From assembly GCF_003074135.1 (NCBI RefSeq), contig NZ_PPDK01000001.1, positions 1,364,001 to 1,428,000 on the forward strand: DNA of 64,000 bases, written 5' to 3'. The position numbers and the translations under genes were made by a program. This DNA is from Euzebya tangerina. Its GTDB lineage: Bacteria; Actinomycetota; Nitriliruptoria; Euzebyales; Euzebyaceae. Below, in pieces: positions 25,099-33,869 of this stretch. Every line of letters starts with the position of its first letter. The first letter of the stretch is position 1. The notes beneath the pieces are model-generated. The model worked only from the letters and a program-made list of their open reading frames with translations. It made no database searches and was not told where the DNA came from.

Positions 25099-27843
25099 AT
25101 GACGGAACCTAGCCATTGGCTGGTGGGGCGAGAGCGGGAACGGGCCCAAGTGGAACGGCTCGTCGCGGATGCGGCGGCCGGGAAGAGCTGTGTCCTGGAA
25201 GTCAGGGGTGAGCCCGGGATCGGCAAGACCACGCTGCTCGGCGAGACGATCCAGATCGCGGACCGGCATGGGGTCGCCCGCCTTCCGATCCACTTCCAGC
25301 AGGGCGAGGAGGAGCTACCGCTCGCGGCCATCCGGCGGGCCCTGTCGGCGGTCCGGGACGATCCCGACCAGCGGCGCCTCGAGCGGCTGTTCGGCGTCAG
25401 CGGCCGGGACGTCCGGTACATGATCGTTGACGCGGCCATCCAGGCGATGATGGGCGTGATCGAGCGGCACGAGCCGCTGGTGATCGTGTTGGAGGACTGC
25501 CAGTGGGCCGACGGCGAGAGCCTGCAGGTCATGCGGTCGGTGGTCCGGCGCTGTGCTGACCGCGGGGTGGCCACCCTGATCGCCGCCCGGCCCGTCCCGC
25601 GCCCCGGAGGCCTCCGCCGCCTCATGCGCATGGATGGCGTGCGAACCACCACCATCGAGTTGCCCCCCTTCCACACCAGCGCGCTCGACGACCTCGCCAT
25701 CGCGGAGCTCGGCGCTCCACCCGGGCCCCGCCTGCAGCAGCAGCTCGCGAGAACAGCCGGCAACCCGCTGATCGCCACCGAGATGCTGCGTGAGATCCGG
25801 CGCCAGGGCCTGCTCGAGATCGCCGACGGCGTGACCGACCTGCGGGACGGTGCCATCCCGCACGGGCCCGACCTCGACGGGCACGTCGACCGACGTCTCG
25901 CCGATCTCTCCTCCACCGCTCGGCAGATCGTGGTCCTCTGTGCCCTCAGCGACCTGACCGCCGTCCAGCTGGCGCGTCTGCTGGACCGCACCGTCGCGGG
26001 CATCTCCGTCGCCATCGCCGAGGCCGTCCGGGACGGCCTGGTCCGGGAGGACGGCGCCAGGCTCCGGCTGCGGCACGATCTGTTGCGAGACGCGGTCCTG
26101 GGGCGCACACCACCGTCCGTTCGAGCTGGGCTCCATGCCGACCTGTTCCGCCTGTTCACCGCCGAGGGCGCGGATGTCGAGCGAGTTGTCCCACACCTCG
26201 TCGGATCGGGGGATCAGGCGGACGAGTCGGACCTGATCACGATCGCAGAGGCCGGACGTCAGCTGGTGTTCACCGCGCCGACCGTGGCCGCCTCGCTGCT
26301 CCGCCGGGCCTTCGTCGCCGGGATCGAGTCCGCCCGCGCCGACCTCGCCTTCGCCCTGATCCTGCTGGGGGACGTCAGCGAGGCGAACCGGCTGATACCG
26401 GATGACGACACCACCGATCCGAAGACAGCGGCCTCCATGGGGCTTGCGACCGCGCAGGTCGACTTCCTCCGTGGCGAGCTGCGCTGGGCATCGCGGCGCT
26501 TCGAGTCCGTTGCACCGGAACTCCCTCCCGACGAGGGTGCGCTGGCGCTGGCCTACGCCGGTCTGTGCAGCCTGTTCATCGGCCAGCTGGACCGGGCCGA
26601 GCAGCTGTCGATGCGCGCTGAGAGCCCCGATCCCGGGCCAGCACAGTGGGCGGCGACGGGCACGGCCTTGCAGGTCCAGGGGTGGGTGGCCGCGCTCCGC
26701 GGGCGTGTGGAGCAGGGAGTCCGGTTGGCTCAGGAGGGCCACAAGCTGGCGTTGCAGGCACCCGGCGCCGAAGCCGACGCGAACCTGCCGGACTTCTTCC
26801 TCGGTCAGGCGCTGCTGTGGAACGAGCAGTTGGAGGAAGCAGAGGCGACCATCAGGCGCGGCATGGCCCGCTCGGAGGAGCGTGGCATGGGCTGGCACAT
26901 GGCCTCCCTCCACGCCGTGCAAGCGGACATCGACATCCGTCAGGGCCGCTGGGATGACGCGGAGGCGCACGTCGACACGGCTCTGTCGATCGTCTCCGAC
27001 CTGGAGGTCGAGCACGGTCTCCCGTGGTGCCTGGGCGCCAAGGCCGAGATGGCGATCGGCCGAGGCGAGGATGCCTCAGCTGTCCTCGCCGAGATGCAGC
27101 AGGTCCTCGGACGACTGGGCGGTCAGGGAACGGATCGGCTGCTGCTGCTCCGCGGGACCGCCCACCTCCGCGACGGCGACCACGCTGCTGCGGCTCAGGT
27201 CCTCGGGTTCCTCTGGGGAAGGCTTGATCAGACCGGCCTCACCCTGCGGCGGGTGCAGATCGCTCCCGACCTGATGCGGGCGGCCGTTCACGCGGACGGC
27301 GAGCGGGCGATCGCGGTGCGCTCGTGGCTGGCGGATCTGTCTGATCGGCTGGCGGGACGCCGACTGGACGCAGCCAGGCTGCACGCTCACGGGTTGACGA
27401 CCGGGGATGCAGCCAAGCTGGTCGAGGGAAGTGAGATCCTGTGGGAGCTCGGAGATCTCCTGCAGGCGTCGCGGATGTGCGCCGATGCGGTGGCGGTGGC
27501 CGCCGACGTCGTGCCGGCCGAGGTCGTCCAGCGGGCGGCGTCCTTCCTCGACAGTGCCGGGGCGACCGCCTGGTACGAGCAGCTGGCCGAGCCCGCCAGC
27601 AGCCTCGTCAAGCCGGTGGCCGCCGACGGGTGGGCCACCTTGACGCCGGCGCAGAGCCGGATCGTCTACCTGGTGGGTCAGGGACTCGGCAATGCCGCTA
27701 TCGCGCAGGAGCTGTCGATCTCCCGTCGCACCGTCGAGTCGCACCTGCACCACACCTATCCCAAGCTCGAGGTGGAGTCACGGGTGCAGCTCGGCCTTGC
27801 GGCGGCGAGGAAGATCGACGCGGGCTGGGACCCGATGGGCTGA
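25099..27843 (+). CDS. LuxR-family regulator with ATPase domain (LAL/MalT type)
   Basis: A 914-residue STAND-type regulator. The N-terminal AAA ATPase has Walker A GEPGIGKTTLL (about 37-47) and Walker B LVIVLEDCQWAD (about 130-141). A winged-helix region (about 250-340) and a long helical middle part with TPR-like repeats (about 380-780) follow, and a C-terminal LuxR/GerE helix-turn-helix ends the protein: LTPAQSRIVYLVGQGLGNAA followed by IAQELSISRRTVESHL (about 850-885). Such proteins use ATP-driven assembly to switch on operons, often sugar-related. The adjacent downstream ROK kinase could be a target. TAGGCT lies nine bases before the ATG and there is no ribosome site. Confidence 0.92.
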   Translation: MTEPSHWLVGRERERAQVERLVADAAAGKSCVLEVRGEPGIGKTTLLGETIQIADRHGVARLPIHFQQGEEELPLAAIRRALSAVRDDPDQRRLERLFGVSGRDVRYMIVDAAIQAMMGVIERHEPLVIVLEDCQWADGESLQVMRSVVRRCADRGVATLIAARPVPRPGGLRRLMRMDGVRTTTIELPPFHTSALDDLAIAELGAPPGPRLQQQLARTAGNPLIATEMLREIRRQGLLEIADGVTDLRDGAIPHGPDLDGHVDRRLADLSSTARQIVVLCALSDLTAVQLARLLDRTVAGISVAIAEAVRDGLVREDGARLRLRHDLLRDAVLGRTPPSVRAGLHADLFRLFTAEGADVERVVPHLVGSGDQADESDLITIAEAGRQLVFTAPTVAASLLRRAFVAGIESARADLAFALILLGDVSEANRLIPDDDTTDPKTAASMGLATAQVDFLRGELRWASRRFESVAPELPPDEGALALAYAGLCSLFIGQLDRAEQLSMRAESPDPGPAQWAATGTALQVQGWVAALRGRVEQGVRLAQEGHKLALQAPGAEADANLPDFFLGQALLWNEQLEEAEATIRRGMARSEERGMGWHMASLHAVQADIDIRQGRWDDAEAHVDTALSIVSDLEVEHGLPWCLGAKAEMAIGRGEDASAVLAEMQQVLGRLGGQGTDRLLLLRGTAHLRDGDHAAAAQVLGFLWGRLDQTGLTLRRVQIAPDLMRAAVHADGERAIAVRSWLADLSDRLAGRRLDAARLHAHGLTTGDAAKLVEGSEILWELGDLLQASRMCADAVAVAADVVPAEVVQRAASFLDSAGATAWYEQLAEPASSLVKPVAADGWATLTPAQSRIVYLVGQGLGNAAIAQELSISRRTVESHLHHTYPKLEVESRVQLGLAAARKIDAGWDPMG

Positions 27844-27862
27844 GGTCCGTATGATCGCCCGC

Positions 27863-28774
27863 ATGCCGGGCAACTTCATCGGGGTCGAAGCGGGCGGAAC
27901 CAAGGTCGTGTGCGCCGTCGGTCGGGACCCGGATGATGTGGAGGAGATCGAGCGCATCCCCACCACCACGCCGGATACGACGCTCGGGCTGGTCGCCGGG
28001 TACATCGAACGACAAGCGGCCGTCCGTCCCATCGCCGGGGTGGGTGTGGCGTCGTTCGGGCCCCTCGACCTGGTGCCCTCCTCGGCGACCTACGGGCACC
28101 TGACGACCACACCGAAGCCGGGCTGGCAGGGGGCCGACCTGTTGGGGCCGCTCTCGCACGTGACCTCGGCCCCGGTCGCGCTCGACACCGATGTGAACGG
28201 CGCCGCGCTGGGCGAGCTGCGGTGGGGGGCCGGCGTCGGCCTGGACTCGCTGGCCTACGTGACGGTCGGGACCGGGATCGGCGTCGGCCTGATCACCGGT
28301 GGGCGCACCGTCACCGGGCTGGCCCACCCCGAGGGCGGCCATCTGCTGGTCCGTCGGCATCCGTCGGACCCGCTCGAGGGACGCTGCCCGATCCACGGCG
28401 ACTGTCTGGAGGGGCTGGCGGCCGGCCCGGCCTGGATGGACCGGTGGGGCGTGACCTCATCGGAGATGTCAGCAGCGCAGCTGGAGCAGGCCCTGGACAT
28501 CCAGGCCTACTACCTGGGCCAGCTGGTGATGACGTTGGTCCTCGTCGCCTCACCCGAGCGGATCGTGATGGGCGGTGGCGTCCTCGCGGCCGACGGGCTG
28601 TTGGATCGGGTTCGCCAGTCCGCGACGACCGTACTGAACGGATACGTCAGCGTGCCGTCGGTGATGGCACGCCCAGAGGGTGAGGCGATGGCCGAGTACC
28701 TGGTCCCACCCGGCCTGGGCGACCGTGCCGGCGTGCTGGGTGCGATCGCGCTCGCGCAGGACCTGGTCGAGTAG
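27863..28774 (+). CDS. ROK-family sugar kinase (fructokinase-like)
   Basis: A ROK kinase of 303 residues. NFIGVEAGGTKVVCAVG is the ATP-binding phosphate-1 motif; VALDTDVNGAALGELRWGAG and YVTVGTGIGVGLITGG include the catalytic Asp and phosphate-2 motif. HPEGGHLLVRRHPSDPLEGR with CPIHGDCLEGLAAGPA holds the zinc-binding His/Cys set of B. subtilis YdhR-type fructokinases, the reason for favouring fructose over glucose. RIVMGGGVLA supplies the adenosine motif. I choose ATG 27863 over 27851 because TATGAT (27850-27855) sits seven bases upstream as a probable -10, implying a leaderless message. Confidence 0.88.
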   Translation: MPGNFIGVEAGGTKVVCAVGRDPDDVEEIERIPTTTPDTTLGLVAGYIERQAAVRPIAGVGVASFGPLDLVPSSATYGHLTTTPKPGWQGADLLGPLSHVTSAPVALDTDVNGAALGELRWGAGVGLDSLAYVTVGTGIGVGLITGGRTVTGLAHPEGGHLLVRRHPSDPLEGRCPIHGDCLEGLAAGPAWMDRWGVTSSEMSAAQLEQALDIQAYYLGQLVMTLVLVASPERIVMGGGVLAADGLLDRVRQSATTVLNGYVSVPSVMARPEGEAMAEYLVPPGLGDRAGVLGAIALAQDLVE

Positions 28775-28815
28775 CCCGGCCGGCTGCCGGGGGGCGCGGA
28801 CGCGGGTCGGGCTTC

Positions 28816-30087
28816 TCAGCGAGGCCCCGGCCGGTGGACCCGGACCCAGGTCGCCATGGCGATGCCGCTTGCCACCCCCGCGTTGATCGAGCGGGTCGAC
28901 CCGAACTGGGGGATGTGCAGGGTCGCCCGGACGGCCTTGCGTGCGGGGGCGGACAGGCCCGGGCCCTCCTGGCCCAGCAGCAGCACCGAGCGCTCGGGCG
29001 GCGGATGCTCGTGGATGCTGACGGAGCCCGGCAGGTTGTCGATCCCGATCAGGTGCAGGTCCTGCCCGGCCGCCCACTCGGCCAGGGCAGCAGCATCCTC
29101 GTGGTAGTGGATCTGCAGGTAGCGGTCCGTCACCATCGCTCCGCGCCGATTCCAACTCCGGCGCCCGACGATGTGGACGCCGGCGGCCCCGAACGCATTG
29201 GCGTTGCGCACCACGGTCCCGATGTTGTTGTCGTGCCGCCAGTTCTCGATGGCGACGTGGAACGGGTTGGCGGTCGCCGCCAGGTCTGCCACGATCGCGT
29301 CGTGGCGCCAGTAGCGGTAGCGGTCGGCGACGTTTCGGCGGTCGCCGTCGCGGAGCAGGGACGGGTCGTAGTGGTCACGTGTGGGCCAGGGCTCCGGGTG
29401 TGGACCGACACCGACGTCGTCGTCCCGCTCGTCGCGCCGCATGCGGTGGCGCGACGTGTCCCACTCATCGGCCAGGACTCCCCAGCCGTAGGTGTCATCC
29501 ACACCGACACCCTCGATCCACCGGTCCTGGCGTCGCCGCATCTCCCGACGGACCGCCAGTGCCTTCAGCAGCCCGTGTGCTGGGGCATTGGACCCGGCGC
29601 TCTCGAACGTGACCCGGTTCAGCCCCCAGCCCCCCTCGTCCTGTGGCCGGAGGAACGCCGAGATGACCCGGCTGACGGCCTCCCGTGCCAGCCCACGGCG
29701 CTGGTGGGTCTTGCCGATCAGGAATCCCACCTCCGTGGCCGCCGTTCGGGCGTCGATGCCGTTGCAACTCAGCGCACCCACGAGACCGCCGGTTGCGGCC
29801 TCGTAGATCCCCAGCAGTCGGGGCTCCGTGCGGTCGTGTGCATGTGCTGCCGCCCGGTCGGCGAGGTTCGTCGCCGTCTGCTCGACCGTCAGGTACTCCG
29901 TGGTGGCCCACGCCATCCACGGGAGCAGGGTGTCTCGGTTGCCGTCGATGAGTTCGAAGTAGGCCGGGGCGTCGTCGACGGTGAGGGGACTGATGATCGT
30001 CCTGGGGGTCAGGACCGGGGTGTCGAGCGCGCTCGACGGCTGCGGCGGCGTCCACGGCCGCGGCTTGCGGCGGGAGGGCAGGTCCAT
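28816..30087 (-). CDS. GNAT acetyltransferase fused to a SpoU/TrmH RNA methyltransferase
   Basis: One continuous frame of 423 residues holds two enzymes. Residues about 20-200 are a RimJ/RimL-like GNAT domain: VLTPRTIISPLTVDDAPAYF, EVGFLIGKTHQRRGLAREAV (acetyl-CoA loop QRRGLA) and GWGLNRVTFE; it ends with YGWGVLADEW. Residues about 215-420 are a SpoU domain: DPSLLRDGDRRNVADRYRYW, then motif 1 NNIGTVVRNANAFGAAG, motif 2 SVLLLGQEGPGL and motif 3 IPQFGSTRSINAGVASG, the knotted SAM site of 2'-O-ribose methyltransferases. TACCGT lies seven bases before ATG 30087, so the transcript may be leaderless. The RNA target and acetyl acceptor are unknown. Confidence 0.85.
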   Translation of the reverse strand: MDLPSRRKPRPWTPPQPSSALDTPVLTPRTIISPLTVDDAPAYFELIDGNRDTLLPWMAWATTEYLTVEQTATNLADRAAAHAHDRTEPRLLGIYEAATGGLVGALSCNGIDARTAATEVGFLIGKTHQRRGLAREAVSRVISAFLRPQDEGGWGLNRVTFESAGSNAPAHGLLKALAVRREMRRRQDRWIEGVGVDDTYGWGVLADEWDTSRHRMRRDERDDDVGVGPHPEPWPTRDHYDPSLLRDGDRRNVADRYRYWRHDAIVADLAATANPFHVAIENWRHDNNIGTVVRNANAFGAAGVHIVGRRSWNRRGAMVTDRYLQIHYHEDAAALAEWAAGQDLHLIGIDNLPGSVSIHEHPPPERSVLLLGQEGPGLSAPARKAVRATLHIPQFGSTRSINAGVASGIAMATWVRVHRPGPR

Positions 30088-30169
30088 CGCCGGTACGGTA
30101 TCGGCGATGGCTAAGAACCGGTCTGGCTGGTGACCGTCGTGGTGCAGATCGACGTGGCGGCTGATCCGC

Positions 30170-31624
30170 GTGGCTGAGCCACGATCGGGGGGCGGCGGGA
30201 TCGTCGCGTGGACGGCTCGCCACCGGCCGGAGATCCTGCTGGCCACGCTGGTCCTGGTCGTCTCGGGGCCGATCGTGCAGGTGCTGATGGCGCATCAGTC
30301 CTCGCGCCTGGCCTTCACGGCCGCGATATGGGATCAGGGCACCGTCCGGATCGATGCGTATGAGGACATCCTCGGGGTCGACTACGCGGAGCGCGACGGG
30401 CGCCTCTACAGCGACAAGGCGCCCGGGCAGCCGTTCCTCGCAGCGCCGTTCTACGGGGCTGCCCGGGCACTGGGTGCGGAGCCGGGTGAGGTCCAACGGC
30501 CCTTCAACAACTACACGCTGTGGTGGACCTCGTTCTGGTCGGCCGTGGTCCCGCTCATTGTGCTGTCGGTGCTGATGCGGCGGCTGGCCTTGCAGGTCGC
30601 CGGGCCGCGGGCAGCAACCGCGGCGGCGGTGGCGGTGACGTTCGGGACGTTGCTGCTGCCCTTCTCGACGGTGCTGTTCAGCCATGTGCTGGCGGCCGCC
30701 CTCTGCTTCGGGGCGTACCTCGCCGGTCGTGAACCGGAGGCCCCGCCGGCCCGTCTGGCCTCGGCCGGGTTCCTGGGGGGACTGGCCGTGGTGACGGAGT
30801 ACACGGCGGGGATCGTCGTGGTGGTCCTCGGCATCGTCGTGCTGCTGCGCCATCGAACGGGGATCCTGGCCTACGTCGCCGGGGGGCTGCCGGCCGCGGC
30901 GATGTTGGCGGTCTACAACACGGTGGCCTGGGGGTCCCCGACGCTGTTCAGCTATGACTTCTCGGCGTCCTTCGCGGACTTCCACCAGCAGGGGCTGTTC
31001 GGAATCCGCATCCCCGACCCGGTGCTCACCGTGCAGGTGCTGGCCGGGGAGCGCGGGTTGCTCACCATGACCCCGATCGTCCTGGTCGGGTTGATCGGGT
31101 TGGCGCAGTTGGCCCTCTCGTCCTCGTCTCCGCTCCGTGCTGGTGAGGCGCGACTGGTGCGCGGTCGCGAGATCGGAGTCGTGGGGCTGATCGTCTTCGC
31201 CGGCTTCGTGGCGGTGCAGGGCGGCTGGTTCAGTGTGACCGCGGGGGCATCTCCGGGGCCGCGGTACGTGGTCGCTGCCCTGCCGTTCGTGGCGGCGGGT
31301 GTGGCGCGGGTGTGGCGGTCCTCGCCGGTGCTGGTCGTGGGGGCGGGGTCGATCGGGGCTGTCGGCATGCTCGCGTCCATCGCCACGAACCCGCTGGCCC
31401 AGCCGACGGAGGACTTCGCGGTGGGGCACTGGATCTGGCGGCTGGTGAACGACCGGTGGGGGGACACGTTGCTCTCGCCGTTCATGCCCGACCCGTGGGC
31501 TCACGTGGTGCAGTTGCTGGTGGCACTGGGCGTGCTGGTGGCGCTGTGGCGTGCCAGTGGTCAGGCTGCGCCCAGGCAGGTTGTCCACAGGCGTCAGTCC
31601 CTCGATCTCGCCGACCATCCATGA
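30170..31624 (+). CDS. Polytopic membrane protein, glycosyltransferase 39/PMT-like
   Basis: A 484-residue integral membrane protein with roughly ten to twelve hydrophobic segments. The first extracytoplasmic loop has YAERDGRLYSDKAPGQPFLA, resembling the DKPPG-type loop of lipid-phosphosugar-dependent glycosyltransferases (GT39/ArnT-like). Later segments such as GLAVVTEYTAGIVVVVLGIV and TAGASPGPRYVVAALPFV fit the same group. The acidic residues near RIDAYEDILGVDY may be the catalytic loop, but this is inference. GTG at 30170 is used. The stop lies just before the Uma2 gene, whose GGAGG ribosome site starts two bases later. Confidence 0.65.
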   Translation: MAEPRSGGGGIVAWTARHRPEILLATLVLVVSGPIVQVLMAHQSSRLAFTAAIWDQGTVRIDAYEDILGVDYAERDGRLYSDKAPGQPFLAAPFYGAARALGAEPGEVQRPFNNYTLWWTSFWSAVVPLIVLSVLMRRLALQVAGPRAATAAAVAVTFGTLLLPFSTVLFSHVLAAALCFGAYLAGREPEAPPARLASAGFLGGLAVVTEYTAGIVVVVLGIVVLLRHRTGILAYVAGGLPAAAMLAVYNTVAWGSPTLFSYDFSASFADFHQQGLFGIRIPDPVLTVQVLAGERGLLTMTPIVLVGLIGLAQLALSSSSPLRAGEARLVRGREIGVVGLIVFAGFVAVQGGWFSVTAGASPGPRYVVAALPFVAAGVARVWRSSPVLVVGAGSIGAVGMLASIATNPLAQPTEDFAVGHWIWRLVNDRWGDTLLSPFMPDPWAHVVQLLVALGVLVALWRASGQAAPRQVVHRRQSLDLADHP

Positions 31625-31640
31625 TGGAGGTGTGACGACC

Positions 31641-32207
31641 GTGATCCCAACCGCACTGGCTGATCTGCCGGAGGACGCCTTCCGTCCGCTCCGGCGGGTT
31701 GAGTTCCAGGCCATGGTCGATCAGGGCCTGTTCGAGGGCACCAACGTGGAGCTGGTGGGCGGGGTGTTGGTGGAGATGAGTCAGCAAGGTCAGCCGCACA
31801 GTCAGCTGATCCGGCTCTTGACTCGGCTCATCGTCAGGAGTGTCGGCGATGATTATGAGGTCGGGATCCAGACACCCCTGGCGGTGGATGAGATCTCGCT
31901 GCCAGAGCCGGATCTGCAGGTCCTGCCGGCCGGCCCGTACTGGGACGCGCATCCCGAGCAGGCGCTGCTGGTCATCGAGGTGTCGAACTCCTCGCTCCGG
32001 TTCGACCTGGGTGAGAAGGCTCGGCGGTACGCCGCGAGCGGATACCCCGAGTACTGGGTGGTGGACGTCGAGGGCCGCCAGATCCATGTCCACAGGCAGC
32101 CGAGTAATGAGGGTTGGAGATCGGTGGAGATTGTCTCGAGCGGGGTGTTGCGATCCTCAGCCGTCCCTGCCGTGGTCGTCCGGGTCGACGAGTTGTTCGG
32201 GTACTAG
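31641..32207 (+). CDS. Uma2 family (DUF820) endonuclease-like protein
   Basis: A 188-residue Uma2 protein, a PD-(D/E)xK nuclease-fold family of unproven role abundant in cyanobacteria and some actinomycetes. Typical features are NVELVGGVLVEMS near residue 33, HSQLIRLLTRLI, EISLPEPDLQVLPA (catalytic Asp), ALLVIEVSNSSLRFDLGEKA (ExS core) and YAASGYPEYWVVDVEGRQIH. GTG 31641 is chosen because GGAGG (31626-31630) is ten bases upstream; GTG 31632 in the same frame would be only one base from it. Confidence 0.85.
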   Translation: MIPTALADLPEDAFRPLRRVEFQAMVDQGLFEGTNVELVGGVLVEMSQQGQPHSQLIRLLTRLIVRSVGDDYEVGIQTPLAVDEISLPEPDLQVLPAGPYWDAHPEQALLVIEVSNSSLRFDLGEKARRYAASGYPEYWVVDVEGRQIHVHRQPSNEGWRSVEIVSSGVLRSSAVPAVVVRVDELFGY

Positions 32208-32217
32208 AGGGAGACGG

Positions 32218-33000
32218 ATGATGGACGGGGAACGGGGCTGGACCCTCGACGTGCGGTCGTACGCCCTTGGGATTGTGATGGGCCTCATCCCGTTCCTGCT
32301 CTGGCCCTGGGCTTCCGAGTGGTTCGACAACGACGAGCCGGCAGTAGACCCGACTAGAGCCGAACCACTGGTGGACCACGGCCCCCACGAGGGCGTGGCC
32401 GTGCAGGTCGATGCACGGGGAGAGCGGATCGTCGCCCAGCTCTACGCCACCAGTGGTCCCGGGGGAGCGGTTGATCTCGGTTCGTCCGAGGGGATCGACC
32501 GGGTGATCGTTCCCGACGCGGCAGATGCGCAGGCCCCGGCGGCCGCCTGGACGTCTCGTCGCCGGGACGATGTCGTGCTCACGATCGTGGATGACGTTGC
32601 CCTGACAGCTGAAGACCCGCCAACGATCGACATGCCAGTGCCTGTGGATGAGATCATCGACCTGGCGAGCCTGGTTCCAACCGAGCTCGGGCTCCGGTAT
32701 CAGTTGGTGGTGTTCGGACGTGTGGCGGGCGACGTGGTGAGCGTTCCCATTACCGTGGCCGAGGAGCAAGCTGGTGCCGACGGAGGGGTCATCGTCGGCG
32801 ACGTCCAGCGCATGGGGATGAGAGAATTTCCGCCACAGTTGGAGCTCCTTCGGTTCAATGTGCCGAACGGCGCGGCCACGGCGGTCGTCGTCGGCCAAGA
32901 CCCACTGGTGGTCGTGGACGAGACTGGCCGTAGGATCCAGACGGGCGATCTGACCCTTCGTTCGCCCATCGAGCTGCACGAACCTCCACCGGCGGAGTGA
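32218..33000 (+). CDS. Hypothetical protein with one N-terminal membrane anchor
   Basis: I do not recognise it. The 260-residue product has one hydrophobic segment near the N-terminus (YALGIVMGLIPFLLWPWASE, about 15-34) followed by an acidic, beta-rich extracytoplasmic region without cysteines. Repeated Val/Asp-rich strands suggest a beta-sandwich-like fold, but no motif supports a name. ATG at 32218 follows AGAGGGAG at good spacing; ATG 32221 is equally in frame. It follows the Uma2 gene by ten bases and is probably co-transcribed with it. Confidence 0.6.
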   Translation: MMDGERGWTLDVRSYALGIVMGLIPFLLWPWASEWFDNDEPAVDPTRAEPLVDHGPHEGVAVQVDARGERIVAQLYATSGPGGAVDLGSSEGIDRVIVPDAADAQAPAAAWTSRRRDDVVLTIVDDVALTAEDPPTIDMPVPVDEIIDLASLVPTELGLRYQLVVFGRVAGDVVSVPITVAEEQAGADGGVIVGDVQRMGMREFPPQLELLRFNVPNGAATAVVVGQDPLVVVDETGRRIQTGDLTLRSPIELHEPPPAE

Positions 33001-33084
33001 TGCGTGCTGGTCCAGGCCATCGTTGGGTCGGGCTGTCAGCTCGAGCGCGGTCGAACACTGGGTCCGTACTCGGCGTCGGCAGTC

Positions 33085-33737
33085 TCAGTCGAACATCGCT
33101 CCACGCGTCGGATCACCGTGCACGTCGTGCAACGCGCGCAATTGCGCCGCCGTCGTCCGCCTCGTCGACAGGTCATCTGGCAGGTTGCCGAGTGCCCAGA
33201 ACGTGGGGTTGGCCGTTTCGGGGGTCTCGCGAAGCAACTCGCCGCCGATTCGTTCGCACTCGAAGAATGCCTTGTATAGACGCGGTGGGCCCCGGGTGGA
33301 TGGTTGTGCCGGTCACGATCGAGCAACGCGAGCAGTCGTGATGCACGTACCACAAGCCCGTCTCCTCCCCGACCTCGCGCTCGGCAACTTGGGCCGGTGT
33401 GTCCGTGACGTCAGCCCAGCCCCCCGGGCAGGGTCCACCGCATCTGATCCGACTTCTCCTGCACGAGAAGCATCCGGCTCTCCGAGTCGAATACGACTCC
33501 CCTCACGTCGATCTTCGGCGTGATATGACCGTGATCGGAGGCGAGCACGTCACGGATAGTCACCGGGTCTGTGTCAGAGCCAGCGGCCAAGATCTCTGCG
33601 GCGATTCCCTCGACGGCGCGGTAGCGGTCGGCGTCATAGGTGTTGGGATGGAAGCGTTCGTCCGTCGCGTAGAAGAACCCGGTTCGGCCGATGGCGGCAA
33701 GTTCACGGGCCCAGCGCAGCCACTGTGGCGGCGACAT
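33085..33737 (-). pseudogene. NUDIX hydrolase, disrupted by frameshifts
   Basis: The first part, from ATG 33737, reads MSPPQWLRWARELAAIGRTG and continues into the NUDIX core as LLVQEKSDQMRWTLPGG, which then hits a stop. A six-G run there has one extra base. The next frame continues as WADVTDTPAQVAEREVGEET, most of the NUDIX box REVxEExGU, with Thr where Gly is usual. A one-base loss near 33355 returns the original frame (VVRASRLLALLDRDRHNHPP), and a third shift near 33277 leads to AFFECERIGGELLRETPETA and the natural end GAMFD at 33085. Conceptually repaired it is a normal pyrophosphohydrolase with the N-terminal domain of PF12535-type enzymes. Sequencing error cannot be excluded, but three shifts in about 140 bases favour decay. 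Confidence 0.75.
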
Positions 33738-33869
33738 TCGTATCGCGCGTCCTTCGTTTCTGGGTGGTTGTCTGACGAACGATAGCCCGACCGCAGCAGC
33801 GGCAGCTCAGATGGTGTTCTTCATGACGTCGGCGACCGTGATGTCACACCCCCTGCGTAGACTTCAGGT

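Noticed and set aside
25315-27015. Open frame of 566 codons antisense to the LuxR ATPase
   Set aside because: The sense gene has Walker motifs and a LuxR helix-turn-helix; the antisense frame has no motif.
24343-28774. Natural-product cluster suggested by the large LuxR regulator
   Set aside because: No biosynthetic enzymes accompany it; its neighbours are a small membrane protein and a sugar kinase.
29495-31714. Open frame of 739 codons on the minus strand
   Set aside because: It crosses the GNAT-SpoU gene in another frame and the antisense of the membrane protein; composition is Arg/His/Pro-rich with no domain.
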